A DNA stretch of 64,000 nt from positions 5,046,501-5,110,500 of the forward strand of contig NZ_BNEA01000015.1 in the NCBI RefSeq assembly GCF_016860525.1, given 5' to 3'. The DNA is from Streptomyces rubradiris. Lineage in GTDB: Bacteria; Actinomycetota; Actinomycetes; Streptomycetales; Streptomycetaceae. Under the pieces are notes generated by a model that did not search any database, was not told the DNA's origin, and saw only the letters and a list, made by a program, of their open reading frames with translations. This document shows positions 9,601 to 16,717 of the stretch, one piece after another. Every line of letters begins with the position of its first letter. Position 1 is the first letter of the stretch. The translations under genes were made by a program, and so were the position numbers.

Positions 9601-10230
9601 GACACCGCCGCCTGGTTCGCCGGCTACACCCCCGAACTGGCCACGGTGGTCGCGGTCATGGGCCAGGACCCGGTGACGGCCAAGCACCAGCCGCTGTACG
9701 GCGCGCTCGGCCAGGCGCGGATGAACGGTGGCGGCCCGCCCACCGAGATCTGGGCGCAGTACACGCGGGACGCGCTGGAGGGCGAGCCGGTCAAGGACTT
9801 CGACCTGCGGCTCCAGCAGGGCGCCGACCGGGTCCAGGAGCCCCCGGCCACCTCGGGCACGGCCGAGCCCGGCACGGACGCCGGCCAGGACACCGGCGGC
9901 ACCGCCACCGACGGCGGCCAGGACACCGGCGGCCCCTCCGCCACCCCGACCGACGGCGCCACCACGGGCGCGCCCGCCGACGGCGGCCAGGACACCGGCG
10001 GCGGGGCCCCCGCGACCGGCGGCACGGCCACCGGCGGTACGCCCACCACCGGCGGCAACACGACGACGACCGGCGGCGGACCGGCCACGGACGGCGGCGG
10101 CACCGCCACGACCGGTGGCGGCACCCCCGGCGGCGGCACGGCCACCGGCGGCGGGACGCCGGGCGGGGGCACCGACGCGGGCGGCACCACCGCCGCGGAC
10201 GGGGGAGCCGGGGGCGGCCCCGGCCTGTGA
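6691..10230 (+). CDS. Class A penicillin-binding protein with long disordered N-terminus
   Basis: This 1179-residue bifunctional peptidoglycan synthase polymerises glycan strands and cross-links peptides outside the membrane. Residues 1-400 are Gly/Ala/Pro-rich and probably disordered. A lysine-rich patch precedes one membrane segment (about 413-433). The GT51 glycosyltransferase follows, with AAEDRDFY around E490. The transpeptidase has SxxK at S771 (STFK), SxN at S838 (SVN) and KTG at K964. The tail is Gly/Thr-rich with repeated DGGQDTGG. GTG 6691 has GGAG just upstream; ATG 6700 is possible. The N-terminus carries two EST/ETTQ-I/V-LRR motifs at E156 and E238. The length is well above the usual 700-850 because of the two low-complexity tails. 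Confidence 0.95.
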   Translation: MHDMSDEPQPQQPNEGVAPEKPLPAEGPGKPGGHEEKAAEQHTDRPRRPEGAGAGGAGGAASTPRTGGAGGARKGPGTPDRDDSGRERSGRPARESADGTRGAGRAPQDRTASVARARQAARGARADQQGSADSADGAGARKTGGPAGAGPAQPSESTQILRRVTPPRAAEGPASADRSGGKPDREARPGQAAGGPRGGGQGAGPAGGVARDGAQGAGPAGGAARGAGAGAGAGRAPETTQVLRRVSAPRAGEPGAPGTKVPSSSPAEPGAGKRSARTPGTRGTKPTDPASAGAAPAAGTTSTTGTSTPAAARAARAAGAAGAAGAGAGAGAQGAKAAGAVPGPRTESGPRTEGPPPAGPPGAPEAETTVLAAADGDGDGPTGKKAKNAKNAKKGKRPKRTGWRRLVPTWRMVLGTCFGFVLLIIGVLFVGYSLVKIPPANAFATKQANIYLYADGSQIARDTRDSQVNRENVGLAEISKDAQHAILAAEDRDFYSESAVDPKAMIRAAWNTATGKGKQSGSTITQQYVKNYYLAQEQTVTRKAKEFFIAIKLDQNKSKDEILEGYLNTSYFGRGAYGIQAAAQAYYGRDAADLDPARGAYLAALVNAPSEYDVVAHPENRKAAVARWNYVLDGMVKKGWLSQAERTGMKFPMPKEQILSTGLSGQRGYLVEAVKQYLITNKVLTAEQLEAGGYRIRTTIQKDRQNAFVKAVDDQLMSKLDKKNNKVDTYVRAGGASVDPKTGEVVALYGGIDYVKQYTNGATRGDFQVGSTFKPFVFTSAVENGSTTQDGRTITPNTVYDGTNQRPVQGWSGGSYAPENEDQRSYGPITVRKATDLSVNSVYAQMAVDVGPAEVKQTAVDLGLPSDTPDLQPYPSIALGTATASVLEMTEAYATLANHGKHGTYSLVKEITKDGRDEIKLPERNVKQAVSREAADTTTSVLRSVVESGTATAAQAAGRPAVGKTGTAESDTAAWFAGYTPELATVVAVMGQDPVTAKHQPLYGALGQARMNGGGPPTEIWAQYTRDALEGEPVKDFDLRLQQGADRVQEPPATSGTAEPGTDAGQDTGGTATDGGQDTGGPSATPTDGATTGAPADGGQDTGGGAPATGGTATGGTPTTGGNTTTTGGGPATDGGGTATTGGGTPGGGTATGGGTPGGGTDAGGTTAADGGAGGGPGL

Positions 10231-10237
10231 ACGCGGG

Positions 10238-10268
10238 GCGGCCCCGGCCGGTGACGTGCCGGGGCCGC
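10238..10268. terminator. Bidirectional terminator between PBP and sugE genes
   Basis: A perfect 11-bp GC stem (GCGGCCCCGGC and its complement) with a 9-nt loop begins 8 nt after the PBP stop and 10 nt past the convergent sugE stop, so it can serve both genes. Confidence 0.75.
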
Positions 10269-10278
10269 TTCGATCGGC

Positions 10279-10599
10279 TCAGTGACCGCTGGTCGCCTTC
10301 AGCCCCACCACGGCGACCAGCAGCAGGCACACGAAGAAGATCCGGGCGGCGGTGACCGGCTCGCCGAGCACCACCATGCCGAGCACCGCCGCGCCGGCCG
10401 CGCCGATGCCCACCCAGACGCCGTAGGCCGTGCCGATGGGCAGGGACTTCGCGGCGTAGGACAGCAGGACCATGCTGGCGACGATGCCGGCGCCGGTGAA
10501 CAGGCTCGGGACCAGACGGGTGAAACCCTCGGTGTACTTCATCCCGATCGACCAGGCGACTTCCAGCAGACCGGCGACGACGAGCAGGATCCAGGCCAT
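10279..10599 (-). CDS. sugE: SMR-family exporter SugE/Gdx (guanidinium type)
   Basis: A 106-residue four-helix small multidrug resistance protein. The glutamate in LLEVAWSIGMKYTEGF (E13) is the conserved proton/substrate residue, and the GIGAAGAAVLGMVVLGEP region is the family's dimer and helix 3-4 part. SugE/Gdx members export guanidinium in exchange for protons as antiparallel dimers. The ATG at 10599 follows GGAGG. The leader contains a guanidine-III riboswitch, which independently supports guanidinium as substrate. The gene is single and convergent with the PBP gene. Confidence 0.95.
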   Translation of the reverse strand: MAWILLVVAGLLEVAWSIGMKYTEGFTRLVPSLFTGAGIVASMVLLSYAAKSLPIGTAYGVWVGIGAAGAAVLGMVVLGEPVTAARIFFVCLLLVAVVGLKATSGH

Positions 10600-10635
10600 G
10601 ACGGCACCTCCGAGACACAGTGACTTCTTGGGGGT

Positions 10636-10678
10636 GCGTCGTCTTTGCCTTGGACCCGGTACGGCGCGTCTCGTCGGG
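10636..10678 (-). promoter_or_regulatory. Guanidine-III riboswitch (ykkC-III)
   Basis: On the minus strand, the leader of sugE reads CCCGACGAGA, CGCGCCGTAC, CGGGTCCAAG, GCAAAGACGA, CGC in order. This closely follows the ykkC-III / guanidine-III consensus I recall from the Thermobifida aptamer. P1 pairs CCCG with CGGG. The pseudoknot pairs GCGCCGU with ACGACGC, with one C/A mismatch in the middle. The conserved ACGAG loop and CAAAGACG strand are present. The SD (GGAGG) lies about 25 nt downstream, so ligand binding probably controls translation of the exporter. Confidence 0.88.
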
Positions 10679-10705
10679 TTCCTTCCACGCTAGCAAGAGC
10701 ACGGC

Positions 10706-10741
10706 AAAGAGGGCCGGTGACGATGGTCACCGGCCCTCTTT
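10706..10741. terminator. Strong terminator hairpin after the GroES-like gene
   Basis: A perfect 16-bp stem, AAAGAGGGCCGGTGAC with its complement around a GATG loop, ends in TTT on both strands. On the minus strand it lies 11 nt after the stop of the gene at 10752. It also insulates the sugE riboswitch leader that begins 28 nt beyond. Confidence 0.9.
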
Positions 10742-10751
10742 CTCCCGCGTG

Positions 10752-11111
10752 CTACAGGTACAGCCCCGTGGAGTCCTCCGACCCCTCGAACCGGTCCGCG
10801 GCGACGGCGTGCAGGTCACGCTCGCGCATGAGGACGTAGGCCACGCCCCGCACCTCGACCTCCGCCCGGTCCTCCGGGTCGAACAGCACCCGGTCACCGG
10901 GCTCCACCGTGCGTACGTTCTGGCCGACCGCGACGACCTCGGCCCAGGCCAGCCGCCGCCCGACCGCCGCGGTGGCGGGAATCAGGATGCCGCCGCCCGA
11001 CCGCCGCTCGCCCTCACCGGTCTCCTGCCGCACGAGAACCCGGTCGTGCAGCATCCGGATGGGCAGCTTGTCGTGGTGGGGAGTGCTCTGTTCGTTTCTG
11101 TTGGCGCTCAC
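10752..11111 (-). CDS. Stand-alone GroES-like (Cpn10-fold) protein
   Basis: A 119-residue protein with a Cpn10 fold pattern: IRMLHDRVLVRQ, then GGILIPATAAV in place of the usual mobile-loop region, then EVVAVGQNVRTVEPGDRVLFDP and a C-terminal YVLMRERDLHAV strand. It is longer than classical GroES (about 97-102) because of an N-terminal extension and an acidic C-terminal tail ending SEDSTGLYL. No GroEL gene is nearby, so its partner is unclear. The start is GTG 11111. It may be a divergent co-chaperonin or a protein that has kept only the fold. Confidence 0.85.
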   Translation of the reverse strand: MSANRNEQSTPHHDKLPIRMLHDRVLVRQETGEGERRSGGGILIPATAAVGRRLAWAEVVAVGQNVRTVEPGDRVLFDPEDRAEVEVRGVAYVLMRERDLHAVAADRFEGSEDSTGLYL

Positions 11112-11135
11112 GCGTCGAAACCTACCTGTTCCCGG

Positions 11136-11465
11136 TCAGTCCCTGCGCCGCCGGGCCCCCAGGGCGAGCAGCCCCACGACCCCCACGACGACCATCGCCA
11201 CGGGCACCACCCGCTCCAGCCGGGGCGCCCCCTCCTCGTCCGTGAACCGCGCCCTCACCTCGCTCACGACGCGGTTGACCTGCACGTACGCCCGTCCGAC
11301 CGTGTGGTCGACGTTCGCGACGACCTTGGCCTTCGCGTCCCCGACGACGGTCTTCGGATGCACCCGCACCCCGATCTCGTCGAGCGTCTCGGCCAGCACT
11401 TCGCGGCGGCGCCTGATGTCCGCCTCGATCTGCGCCGGGGTTCTGGTGTCCGACGTGTCCGCCAC
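11136..11465 (-). CDS. DUF3618 membrane protein
   Basis: A 109-residue protein of the DUF3618 family. The N-terminal RTPAQIEADIRRRREVLAET helix is the family signature. The middle is an amphipathic helical region and the C-terminus has one membrane helix followed by RRRRD. GTG 11465 is preceded by GGAGG at 7 nt; the open frame to 11540 lacks a ribosome site. In other actinomycetes such proteins travel with DUF1469 phage-holin-like and YtxH proteins, but here it stands alone beside bcp. Function unknown. Confidence 0.85.
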   Translation of the reverse strand: MADTSDTRTPAQIEADIRRRREVLAETLDEIGVRVHPKTVVGDAKAKVVANVDHTVGRAYVQVNRVVSEVRARFTDEEGAPRLERVVPVAMVVVGVVGLLALGARRRRD

Positions 11466-11568
11466 CGTACGGCCTCCGAAGTCTGCCGAAAATTGCTGCT
11501 GCTTTGACGAACAGTCTGTCAGCTCATGGCCGCACCGCACCGCAAGGGCCCCCGGTTACGCTAGTCCG

Positions 11569-12036
11569 ATGAGCGAGCGACTCCAGCCCGGGGACGTTGC
11601 CCCCGCCTTCACCCTCCCCGACGCCGACGGCAACGAGGTGTCCCTTGCGGACCACAAGGGCCGCAAGGTCATCGTCTACTTCTACCCGGCCGCACTGACC
11701 CCCGGCTGCACCAAGCAGGCCTGCGACTTCACCGACAACCTGGAGGTCCTGGCCTCCGCCGGCTACGACGTCATCGGCATCTCGCCGGACAAGCCGGAGA
11801 AACTCGCGAAGTTCCGCGAGCAGGAATCCCTGAAGGTCACCCTGCTGGCCGACCCCGACAAGAAGGTGCTGGAGGCGTACGGCGCCTTCGGCGAGAAGAA
11901 GCTCTACGGCAAGACGGTCGTCGGCGTCATCCGCTCCACGGTGGTCGTGGACGAGGACGGCAAGGTCGAACGCGCCCTGTACAACGTCAAGGCGACCGGC
12001 CACGTGGCCAAGATCATCAAGGATCTGGGCATCTGA
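11569..12036 (+). CDS. bcp: Thioredoxin-dependent thiol peroxidase (bacterioferritin comigratory protein)
   Basis: A 155-residue peroxiredoxin of the BCP/PrxQ type that reduces peroxides using thioredoxin. The peroxidatic cysteine lies in TPGCTKQAC with the resolving cysteine five residues later, the arrangement of E. coli BCP. GDVAPAFTLPDADG opens the fold and VIRSTVVVDEDGKV is the late strand. ATG 11569 gives the family N-terminus. It is monocistronic and divergent from the DUF3618 gene. Cytoplasmic. Confidence 0.96.
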   Translation: MSERLQPGDVAPAFTLPDADGNEVSLADHKGRKVIVYFYPAALTPGCTKQACDFTDNLEVLASAGYDVIGISPDKPEKLAKFREQESLKVTLLADPDKKVLEAYGAFGEKKLYGKTVVGVIRSTVVVDEDGKVERALYNVKATGHVAKIIKDLGI

Positions 12037-12082
12037 CGTCCGCGGGCACTGCCCGGCCGCTAGCATGGCCGGGCAGCACCAG

Positions 12083-12169
12083 GCGGCCGTGGTGGAATTG
12101 GCAGTCACGCTGGGTTTAGGTCCCAGTGGGGTAACTCCCGTGAGGGTTCGAGTCCCTCCGGCCGCACCA
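12083..12169 (+). tRNA. tRNA-Leu (anticodon UAG)
   Basis: The gene folds as a class II tRNA. The acceptor GCGGCCG pairs with CGGCCGC, the anticodon stem-loop is CTGGG-TTTAGGT-CCCAG with anticodon TAG (reads CUA and other CUN), there is a long variable arm, and the T loop is GGTTCGAGTCC. The 3' CCA is encoded. It sits between bcp and the convergent rdgB, whose stop codon lies 5 nt downstream. Confidence 0.97.
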
Positions 12170-12173
12170 GGTA

Positions 12174-12776
12174 TCAGCCCAGCAGCTCCCGCACCACGGG
12201 GACGAGGGCCCGGAACGCCTTGCCCCGGTGGCTGATGGCGTTCTTCTCCTCGGGGCTCAGCTCGGCGCACGTCCGCGTCTCGCCCTCCGGCTGGAGGATC
12301 GGGTCGTAGCCGAAGCCGTTCGTGCCGGCCGGGGCGTGCCGCAGCGTGCCGCGCAGCTGCCCCTCCACCACCCGCTCGGTGCCGTCCGGCAGCGCCAGGG
12401 CCGCCGCGCAGGCGAAGTGGGCCGCGCGGTGCTCCTCGGCGATGTCGGAGAGCTGGGCGAGCAGCAGCCTCAGGTTGGCCTCGTCGTCGCCGTGCCGGCC
12501 GGCCCAGCGGGCGGAGAGGATGCCGGGGGCGCCCCCCATGACGTCCACGCACAGCCCGGAGTCGTCGGCGACCGCCGGCAGCCCGGTGGCCCGGGCCAGG
12601 GCGTGCGCCTTCAGCAGGGCGTTCTCGGCGAAGGTGACGCCGGTCTCCTTGACGTCGGGGACCTCGGGGAAGGCGTCGGCGCCGACCAGTTCGTGCGGCA
12701 GTCCGGCCTCGGCGAGGATCGCCCTCAGCTCGGTGATCTTTCCGGCGTTGCGGGTGGCGAGGATCAAGCGGGTCAT
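12174..12776 (-). CDS. rdgB: Non-canonical purine NTP pyrophosphatase (RdgB/HAM1)
   Basis: A 200-residue house-cleaning enzyme that hydrolyses dITP and XTP to keep them out of DNA. Family motifs are ILATRNAGKITELRAIL at the N-terminus (binding loop), TFAENALLKA, and VADDSGLCVDVMGGAPGILSARWAG (catalytic aspartates). NGFGYDPI and SHRGKAF follow near the C-terminus. ATG 12776. The gene is convergent with tRNA-Leu. Its upstream region is a repeat-rich spacer. Confidence 0.97.
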   Translation of the reverse strand: MTRLILATRNAGKITELRAILAEAGLPHELVGADAFPEVPDVKETGVTFAENALLKAHALARATGLPAVADDSGLCVDVMGGAPGILSARWAGRHGDDEANLRLLLAQLSDIAEEHRAAHFACAAALALPDGTERVVEGQLRGTLRHAPAGTNGFGYDPILQPEGETRTCAELSPEEKNAISHRGKAFRALVPVVRELLG

Positions 12777-13154
12777 GCCCGACAGTATTCCTCCCGCCCC
12801 GCCCGCAGCCCGCCCCGCCCCGGCCCCGGCCGTGTCCGTCCCGGTCCCGGTCCCGGCTGCGTCCGTCCCTGGCCCGCCCGTGTCCGTCCCGGTCCCGGCC
12901 TGGCCACACCTCTCCCAGCCGCCGCCCCGCCCGCACCCCGCATCCGTCCCCGCCCCGGCCACGACCGCATCCGTCCCCGCCCCGGCCACGACCGCATCCG
13001 TCCCCGCCCCGGATCACAGCCGCCCCTCCCCGCCGGGCCACGGCCGCGCCTGCCCCGCACCCGCCGCGGGTACCGGCACCGGGAACTCCTGTCCTGGTTC
13101 CGGAGTCGGACGGGCAGGGACAATTGTGCGGGGATCACCGAACGGGTGGAGCTG
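12777..13154. repeat. Repeat-rich spacer with 27-bp tandem repeat
   Basis: This 378-bp non-coding spacer separates rdgB from the DUF445 gene. Two full copies and one partial copy of a 27-bp unit beginning CGCATCCGTCCCCGCCCC occur at 12939-12965, 12966-12992 and 12993-13012. Degenerate GTCCGTCCCGGTCCCGG units precede them. One strand is strongly C-rich. No gene or RNA is evident. The divergent promoters must lie at its edges. Confidence 0.8.
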
Positions 13155-14468
13155 ATGGAACCTACCGAGACCAGAACACCGCCGCGGGCCGCGTCGTACC
13201 GCACCATGACGGCGTTCACCCCCGCCGACGAGGAACGCCGGCGCGGGGTGCGGCGCATGAAGCTCACGGCGACGGGCCTGCTGCTGTTCGTCGCGGTGGT
13301 CTACGTCCTGGCCGAGGTCGCCCAGCACGCGGGCGCCGGGGCCTGGGCCGGCTATGTGGCGGCGGCGGCCGAGGCCGGCATGGTGGGCGCGCTCGCCGAC
13401 TGGTTCGCGGTCACCGCCCTGTTCCGGCACCCGCTCGGGCTGCCCATCCCGCACACCGCGATCATCCCCACCAAGAAGGACCAGCTAGGTGTCTCGCTGG
13501 GCGAGTTCGTCGGGGAGAACTTCCTCTCCGAGGACGTCGTACGGCAGCGGCTGCGCGCGGTCGGCATCGGCAGCCGGCTCGGCGCCTGGCTGGCCGAGCC
13601 CGAGCACGCCGACCGGGTGACGGCGGAACTGGCCACCGCCCTGCGCGGCGCCCTGACCGTGCTGCGCGACTCGGACGTGCAGGCGGTCGTCGGCGAGGCG
13701 GTCACCCGGCGGGCCGACGCCCAGGAGATCGCGCCGGGCCTCGGCAAGACCCTGGAGAAGGTCGTCGCCGACGGCGGGCACCGGCGGGTGGTGGACCTGG
13801 TGGTGTCCCGCGCCCACGACTGGCTGGAACTGCACCGGGCCGACGTGATGGTGGCCGTCGAGGGCGGCGCGCCCGGCTGGACCCCCCGGTTCGTGGACCG
13901 CAAGGTCGGCGAGCGCGTCTACAAGGAGCTGCTGCGGTTCGTCACCGAGATGCGGGACATGCCCTCGCACCCGGCGCGCGGCGCGCTGGATCGCTTCCTC
14001 ACCGACTTCGCCCGCGACCTGCAGTCCGACACCGACACCCGGGCGCGGGTGGAGCGGCTCAAGAGCGAGGTGCTGGGCCGCGGCGAGGTGCAGGACCTGA
14101 TCGCGTCCGCCTGGACGGCCGTACGGTCCATGATCGTGACCGCGGCGGAGGACGAGCGCAGCGAACTGCGCCGCCGGGTGCGGTCCGCGCTGCTGTCCCT
14201 GGGCACCCGGATGGCCACCGAGGAGAAGATGCAGGGCAAGGTCGACGCCTGGGTGGAGGGCGCGGCGGTGCACGTCGTGACGACCTACCGCAAGGAGATC
14301 ACCTCGCTGATCACGGACACCGTGGCGGGCTGGGACGCCGAGCACACCACTCGCAAGATCGAGGCGCACATCGGCCGCGACCTGCAGTTCATCCGGATCA
14401 ATGGCACGGTGGTGGGATCCCTCGCGGGACTGCTGATCTACGCGGTCTCGCGCGGCCTGGGAGCCTGA
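13155..14468 (+). CDS. DUF445 membrane-associated protein
   Basis: A 437-residue member of the DUF445 (YjiN-like) family. There is an N-terminal membrane segment around residues 35-55, a second hydrophobic stretch GMVGALADWFAVTALFRHPLGLPIPH typical of the family, and a long helical cytoplasmic or extracytoplasmic region with periodic charged residues. A final membrane helix is GSLAGLLIYAVSRGLG. I chose ATG 13155 with GGTGGAG upstream. The open frame reaches far upstream into the repeat spacer, which is not coding. Biochemical function is not established for the family. Confidence 0.85.
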   Translation: MEPTETRTPPRAASYRTMTAFTPADEERRRGVRRMKLTATGLLLFVAVVYVLAEVAQHAGAGAWAGYVAAAAEAGMVGALADWFAVTALFRHPLGLPIPHTAIIPTKKDQLGVSLGEFVGENFLSEDVVRQRLRAVGIGSRLGAWLAEPEHADRVTAELATALRGALTVLRDSDVQAVVGEAVTRRADAQEIAPGLGKTLEKVVADGGHRRVVDLVVSRAHDWLELHRADVMVAVEGGAPGWTPRFVDRKVGERVYKELLRFVTEMRDMPSHPARGALDRFLTDFARDLQSDTDTRARVERLKSEVLGRGEVQDLIASAWTAVRSMIVTAAEDERSELRRRVRSALLSLGTRMATEEKMQGKVDAWVEGAAVHVVTTYRKEITSLITDTVAGWDAEHTTRKIEAHIGRDLQFIRINGTVVGSLAGLLIYAVSRGLGA

Positions 14469-14529
14469 CCGGACTGTTCCGGCGCGGTCAGGGCACCCGC
14501 TTTTCCGTCCTTCGACGAGGAGGGAGCCC

Positions 14530-16092
14530 ATGAGCGAAGCGGAGACGCCGCCGGTGCGGACCGGCCGGACGATCACCACGAACATCCCCGCCCGGCTGGA
14601 CCGGCTGCCCTGGTCCCGCTGGCACTGGTCCGTCGTGATCGGGCTGGGCACCGTATGGATCCTGGACGGCCTGGAGGTCACGGTCGTCGGCAACATCGCC
14701 GGCCGGCTGTCGGAGTCCGGCAGCGGCCTGGCGATCTCCTCCGGGCAGGTCACCGGCGTCGCCGCCGCGCTCTACGTCGCGGGCGCCTGCTCCGGAGCCC
14801 TGTTCTGGGGCCGGCTGACCGACCGGTTCGGCCGCCGGAACCTCTTCATGATCACCCTGGCGGTGTATCTGGCCGCGACCGCCCTGACCTCCGTCTCCTG
14901 GCAGGCCTGGTGGTTCTTCCTGTTCCGCTTCCTGACCGGTTTCGGCATCGGCGGCGAGTACGCGGCGATCAACTCCGCGATCGACGAGCTGATCCCGGCG
15001 GCCTACCGCGGCCGGGTCGACCTGCTCATCAACGGCAGCTTCTGGCTGGGCGCGGTCGGCGGCTCCCTGCTGTCGATCGTCGCGCTGAACACCGACCTGC
15101 TGGCCGCGAACGTCGGCTGGCGGCTGACCTTCGCCCTCGGCGCCGTCCTCGCGCTGGTCATCCTCCTGGTACGGCGGCACGTCCCGGAGAGCCCGCGCTG
15201 GCTGCTGATCCACGGCCGGGACCGGGAGGCCGAGGAGATCGTCTCCGGCATCGAACGCCGGGTGGAGGCCGAGCGCGGCGAACGGCTGCCGGACGCCGAG
15301 GGCGAGCTGGAGATCCACCAGCGCAAGAGCGTCTCCTTCCTGGAGATCGCCCGCACGGTCTTCGGCCGCTACCGCAGGCGCGCGGTCCTCGGCTTCTCCC
15401 TCTTCATCGGCCAGGCGTTCCTGTATAACGCCATCACCTTCGGCTTCGGCGCGATCCTGACCAAGTTCTACGACATCCCCTCCGACCGCACCGGCTACTA
15501 CTTCGCGGTGATCGCGGCCGGGAACTTCTGCGGTCCGCTGCTGCTCGGCAAGCTCTTCGACACGGTCGGCCGGCGCGTGATGATCTCCTCGACCTATCTG
15601 CTGTCGGGCCTGCTGCTGTTCGGCACGGCCTGGCTGTTCGACCGGGGCGCGCTGACCGCGGCCACGCTGACCGCCTGCTGGTGCGCGGTGCTGTTCTTCG
15701 CCTCGGCGGGCGCCTCCAGCGCCTATCTGACGGTGTCGGAGATCTTCCCGATGGAGACCCGCGCCATGTCCATCGCCTTCTTCTACGCGATCGGCACGGC
15801 GGCCGGCGGCATCAGCGGCCCGCTGCTGTTCGCCGACCTCACGGGCACCGGCCGGGTCCGGGACACGGTCCTGGCCTTCTCCATCGGCGCGGTGCTGATG
15901 TGCGCGGCCGGCCTGGTCGCGGTGTTCCTGGCGGTGCGGGCCGAACGCCGCTCCCTGGAGGACATCGCCCGCCCGCTGACGGCGGTGGCGAGCCGGGCGA
16001 AGGCGGCGGCGGGGCCGGCCCGGGGCGCGCCGGGCTCCCGGGGCAGTGGCAGCAGTGGCCCTACGGCACCGCCGGCGGCGAGCAGGCCGTGA
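14530..16092 (+). CDS. MFS transporter, sugar/metabolite:H+ symporter type
   Basis: A 520-residue major facilitator with 12 predicted membrane helices. The loop 2-3 motif is GRLTDRFGRRN. FRFLTGFGIGGEYAAINSAI in helix 4-5 and PESPRWLL after helix 6 are typical of the sugar porter and SV2-like branch. The C-terminal tail of about 45 residues is Ala/Gly/Ser/Pro-rich. ATG 14530 follows GGAGGG. It stands 62 bp after the DUF445 gene in the same direction, possibly co-transcribed. The substrate is unknown, but aromatic acids or sugars are family precedents. Confidence 0.9.
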   Translation: MSEAETPPVRTGRTITTNIPARLDRLPWSRWHWSVVIGLGTVWILDGLEVTVVGNIAGRLSESGSGLAISSGQVTGVAAALYVAGACSGALFWGRLTDRFGRRNLFMITLAVYLAATALTSVSWQAWWFFLFRFLTGFGIGGEYAAINSAIDELIPAAYRGRVDLLINGSFWLGAVGGSLLSIVALNTDLLAANVGWRLTFALGAVLALVILLVRRHVPESPRWLLIHGRDREAEEIVSGIERRVEAERGERLPDAEGELEIHQRKSVSFLEIARTVFGRYRRRAVLGFSLFIGQAFLYNAITFGFGAILTKFYDIPSDRTGYYFAVIAAGNFCGPLLLGKLFDTVGRRVMISSTYLLSGLLLFGTAWLFDRGALTAATLTACWCAVLFFASAGASSAYLTVSEIFPMETRAMSIAFFYAIGTAAGGISGPLLFADLTGTGRVRDTVLAFSIGAVLMCAAGLVAVFLAVRAERRSLEDIARPLTAVASRAKAAAGPARGAPGSRGSGSSGPTAPPAASRP

Positions 16093-16107
16093 GGGGGGGG
16101 CCGGCTC

Positions 16108-16563
16108 TCAGGCGCCGGTGGTGGAGCCCGGCCGGACGATCATCAGGACGGTGACGGCGGCCCAGAGGAGGTTGAAGAGGCCGGTGTACATGGCGAGGCG
16201 GGCGGCCCGGCCGGTTTCCGTGCTCCCTTCCAGAAGCGCGGACTGGGCGGGCAGCACCAGGGCGACCAGTACGAGGGCGGCGAGGGCGGTCAGCGCGATG
16301 GACACGATCAGCCAGGGGCTGCCGAGTACGCCCATCTCGCCGGCGGTCGCGAAGCCGAAGACGGGGACGACGACGCCGACGACGGCGTAGACGCGGCATA
16401 TCCGGTGCAGCAGGTGAAGGCTCGCGGTGGCGTCGGTGGAGCCGGGGCCGGTGGTGGCCGCGGCCCGGCGGGCGACGGGCGGGAACATGCTGGCGGCGAC
16501 GGCGACGGGCCCGATGGCGAGGATCGCGGCGATGACGTGCACGGCGAGGAGGAACTTGGTCAC
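16108..16563 (-). CDS. DUF2269-like integral membrane protein
   Basis: A 151-residue protein with four hydrophobic helices. HVIAAILAIGPVAVAASMFPP at the N-terminus resembles the DUF2269 (PF10027) family, including the conserved histidine in helix 1. A histidine pair, HLLHR, opens the second helix. The start is GTG 16563 without a strong ribosome site. It is convergent with the MFS gene, separated by 15 bp. No function can be assigned. Confidence 0.75.
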   Translation of the reverse strand: MTKFLLAVHVIAAILAIGPVAVAASMFPPVARRAAATTGPGSTDATASLHLLHRICRVYAVVGVVVPVFGFATAGEMGVLGSPWLIVSIALTALAALVLVALVLPAQSALLEGSTETGRAARLAMYTGLFNLLWAAVTVLMIVRPGSTTGA

Positions 16564-16717
16564 GGGGCGACGCTAGGAGGCGGTGGGATCACGCGGAAGC
16601 GGCGGGATTGCCACCTGCCGACGGATTCCCGCCACCGGCACGAGGAGGGTGTGCGGCCCACGTCTTGCCTGCTCGGCGGGGGTTGGCGACAACCGGTGGT
16701 ACGGCTAGGTTCCTGCC

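Noticed and set aside
6541..9687. 1048-codon open frame on the minus strand opposite the PBP gene
   Set aside because: It is the antisense shadow of a GC-rich gene. Its product is low-complexity without domains, while the plus strand encodes clear GT51 and transpeptidase motifs.
12939..13012. CRISPR-like array
   Set aside because: The repeats are directly contiguous with no unique spacers and no cas genes are present.
12228..13154. Upstream extension of the DUF445 gene
   Set aside because: It runs antisense to rdgB and through tandem repeats. ATG 13155 has a ribosome site.
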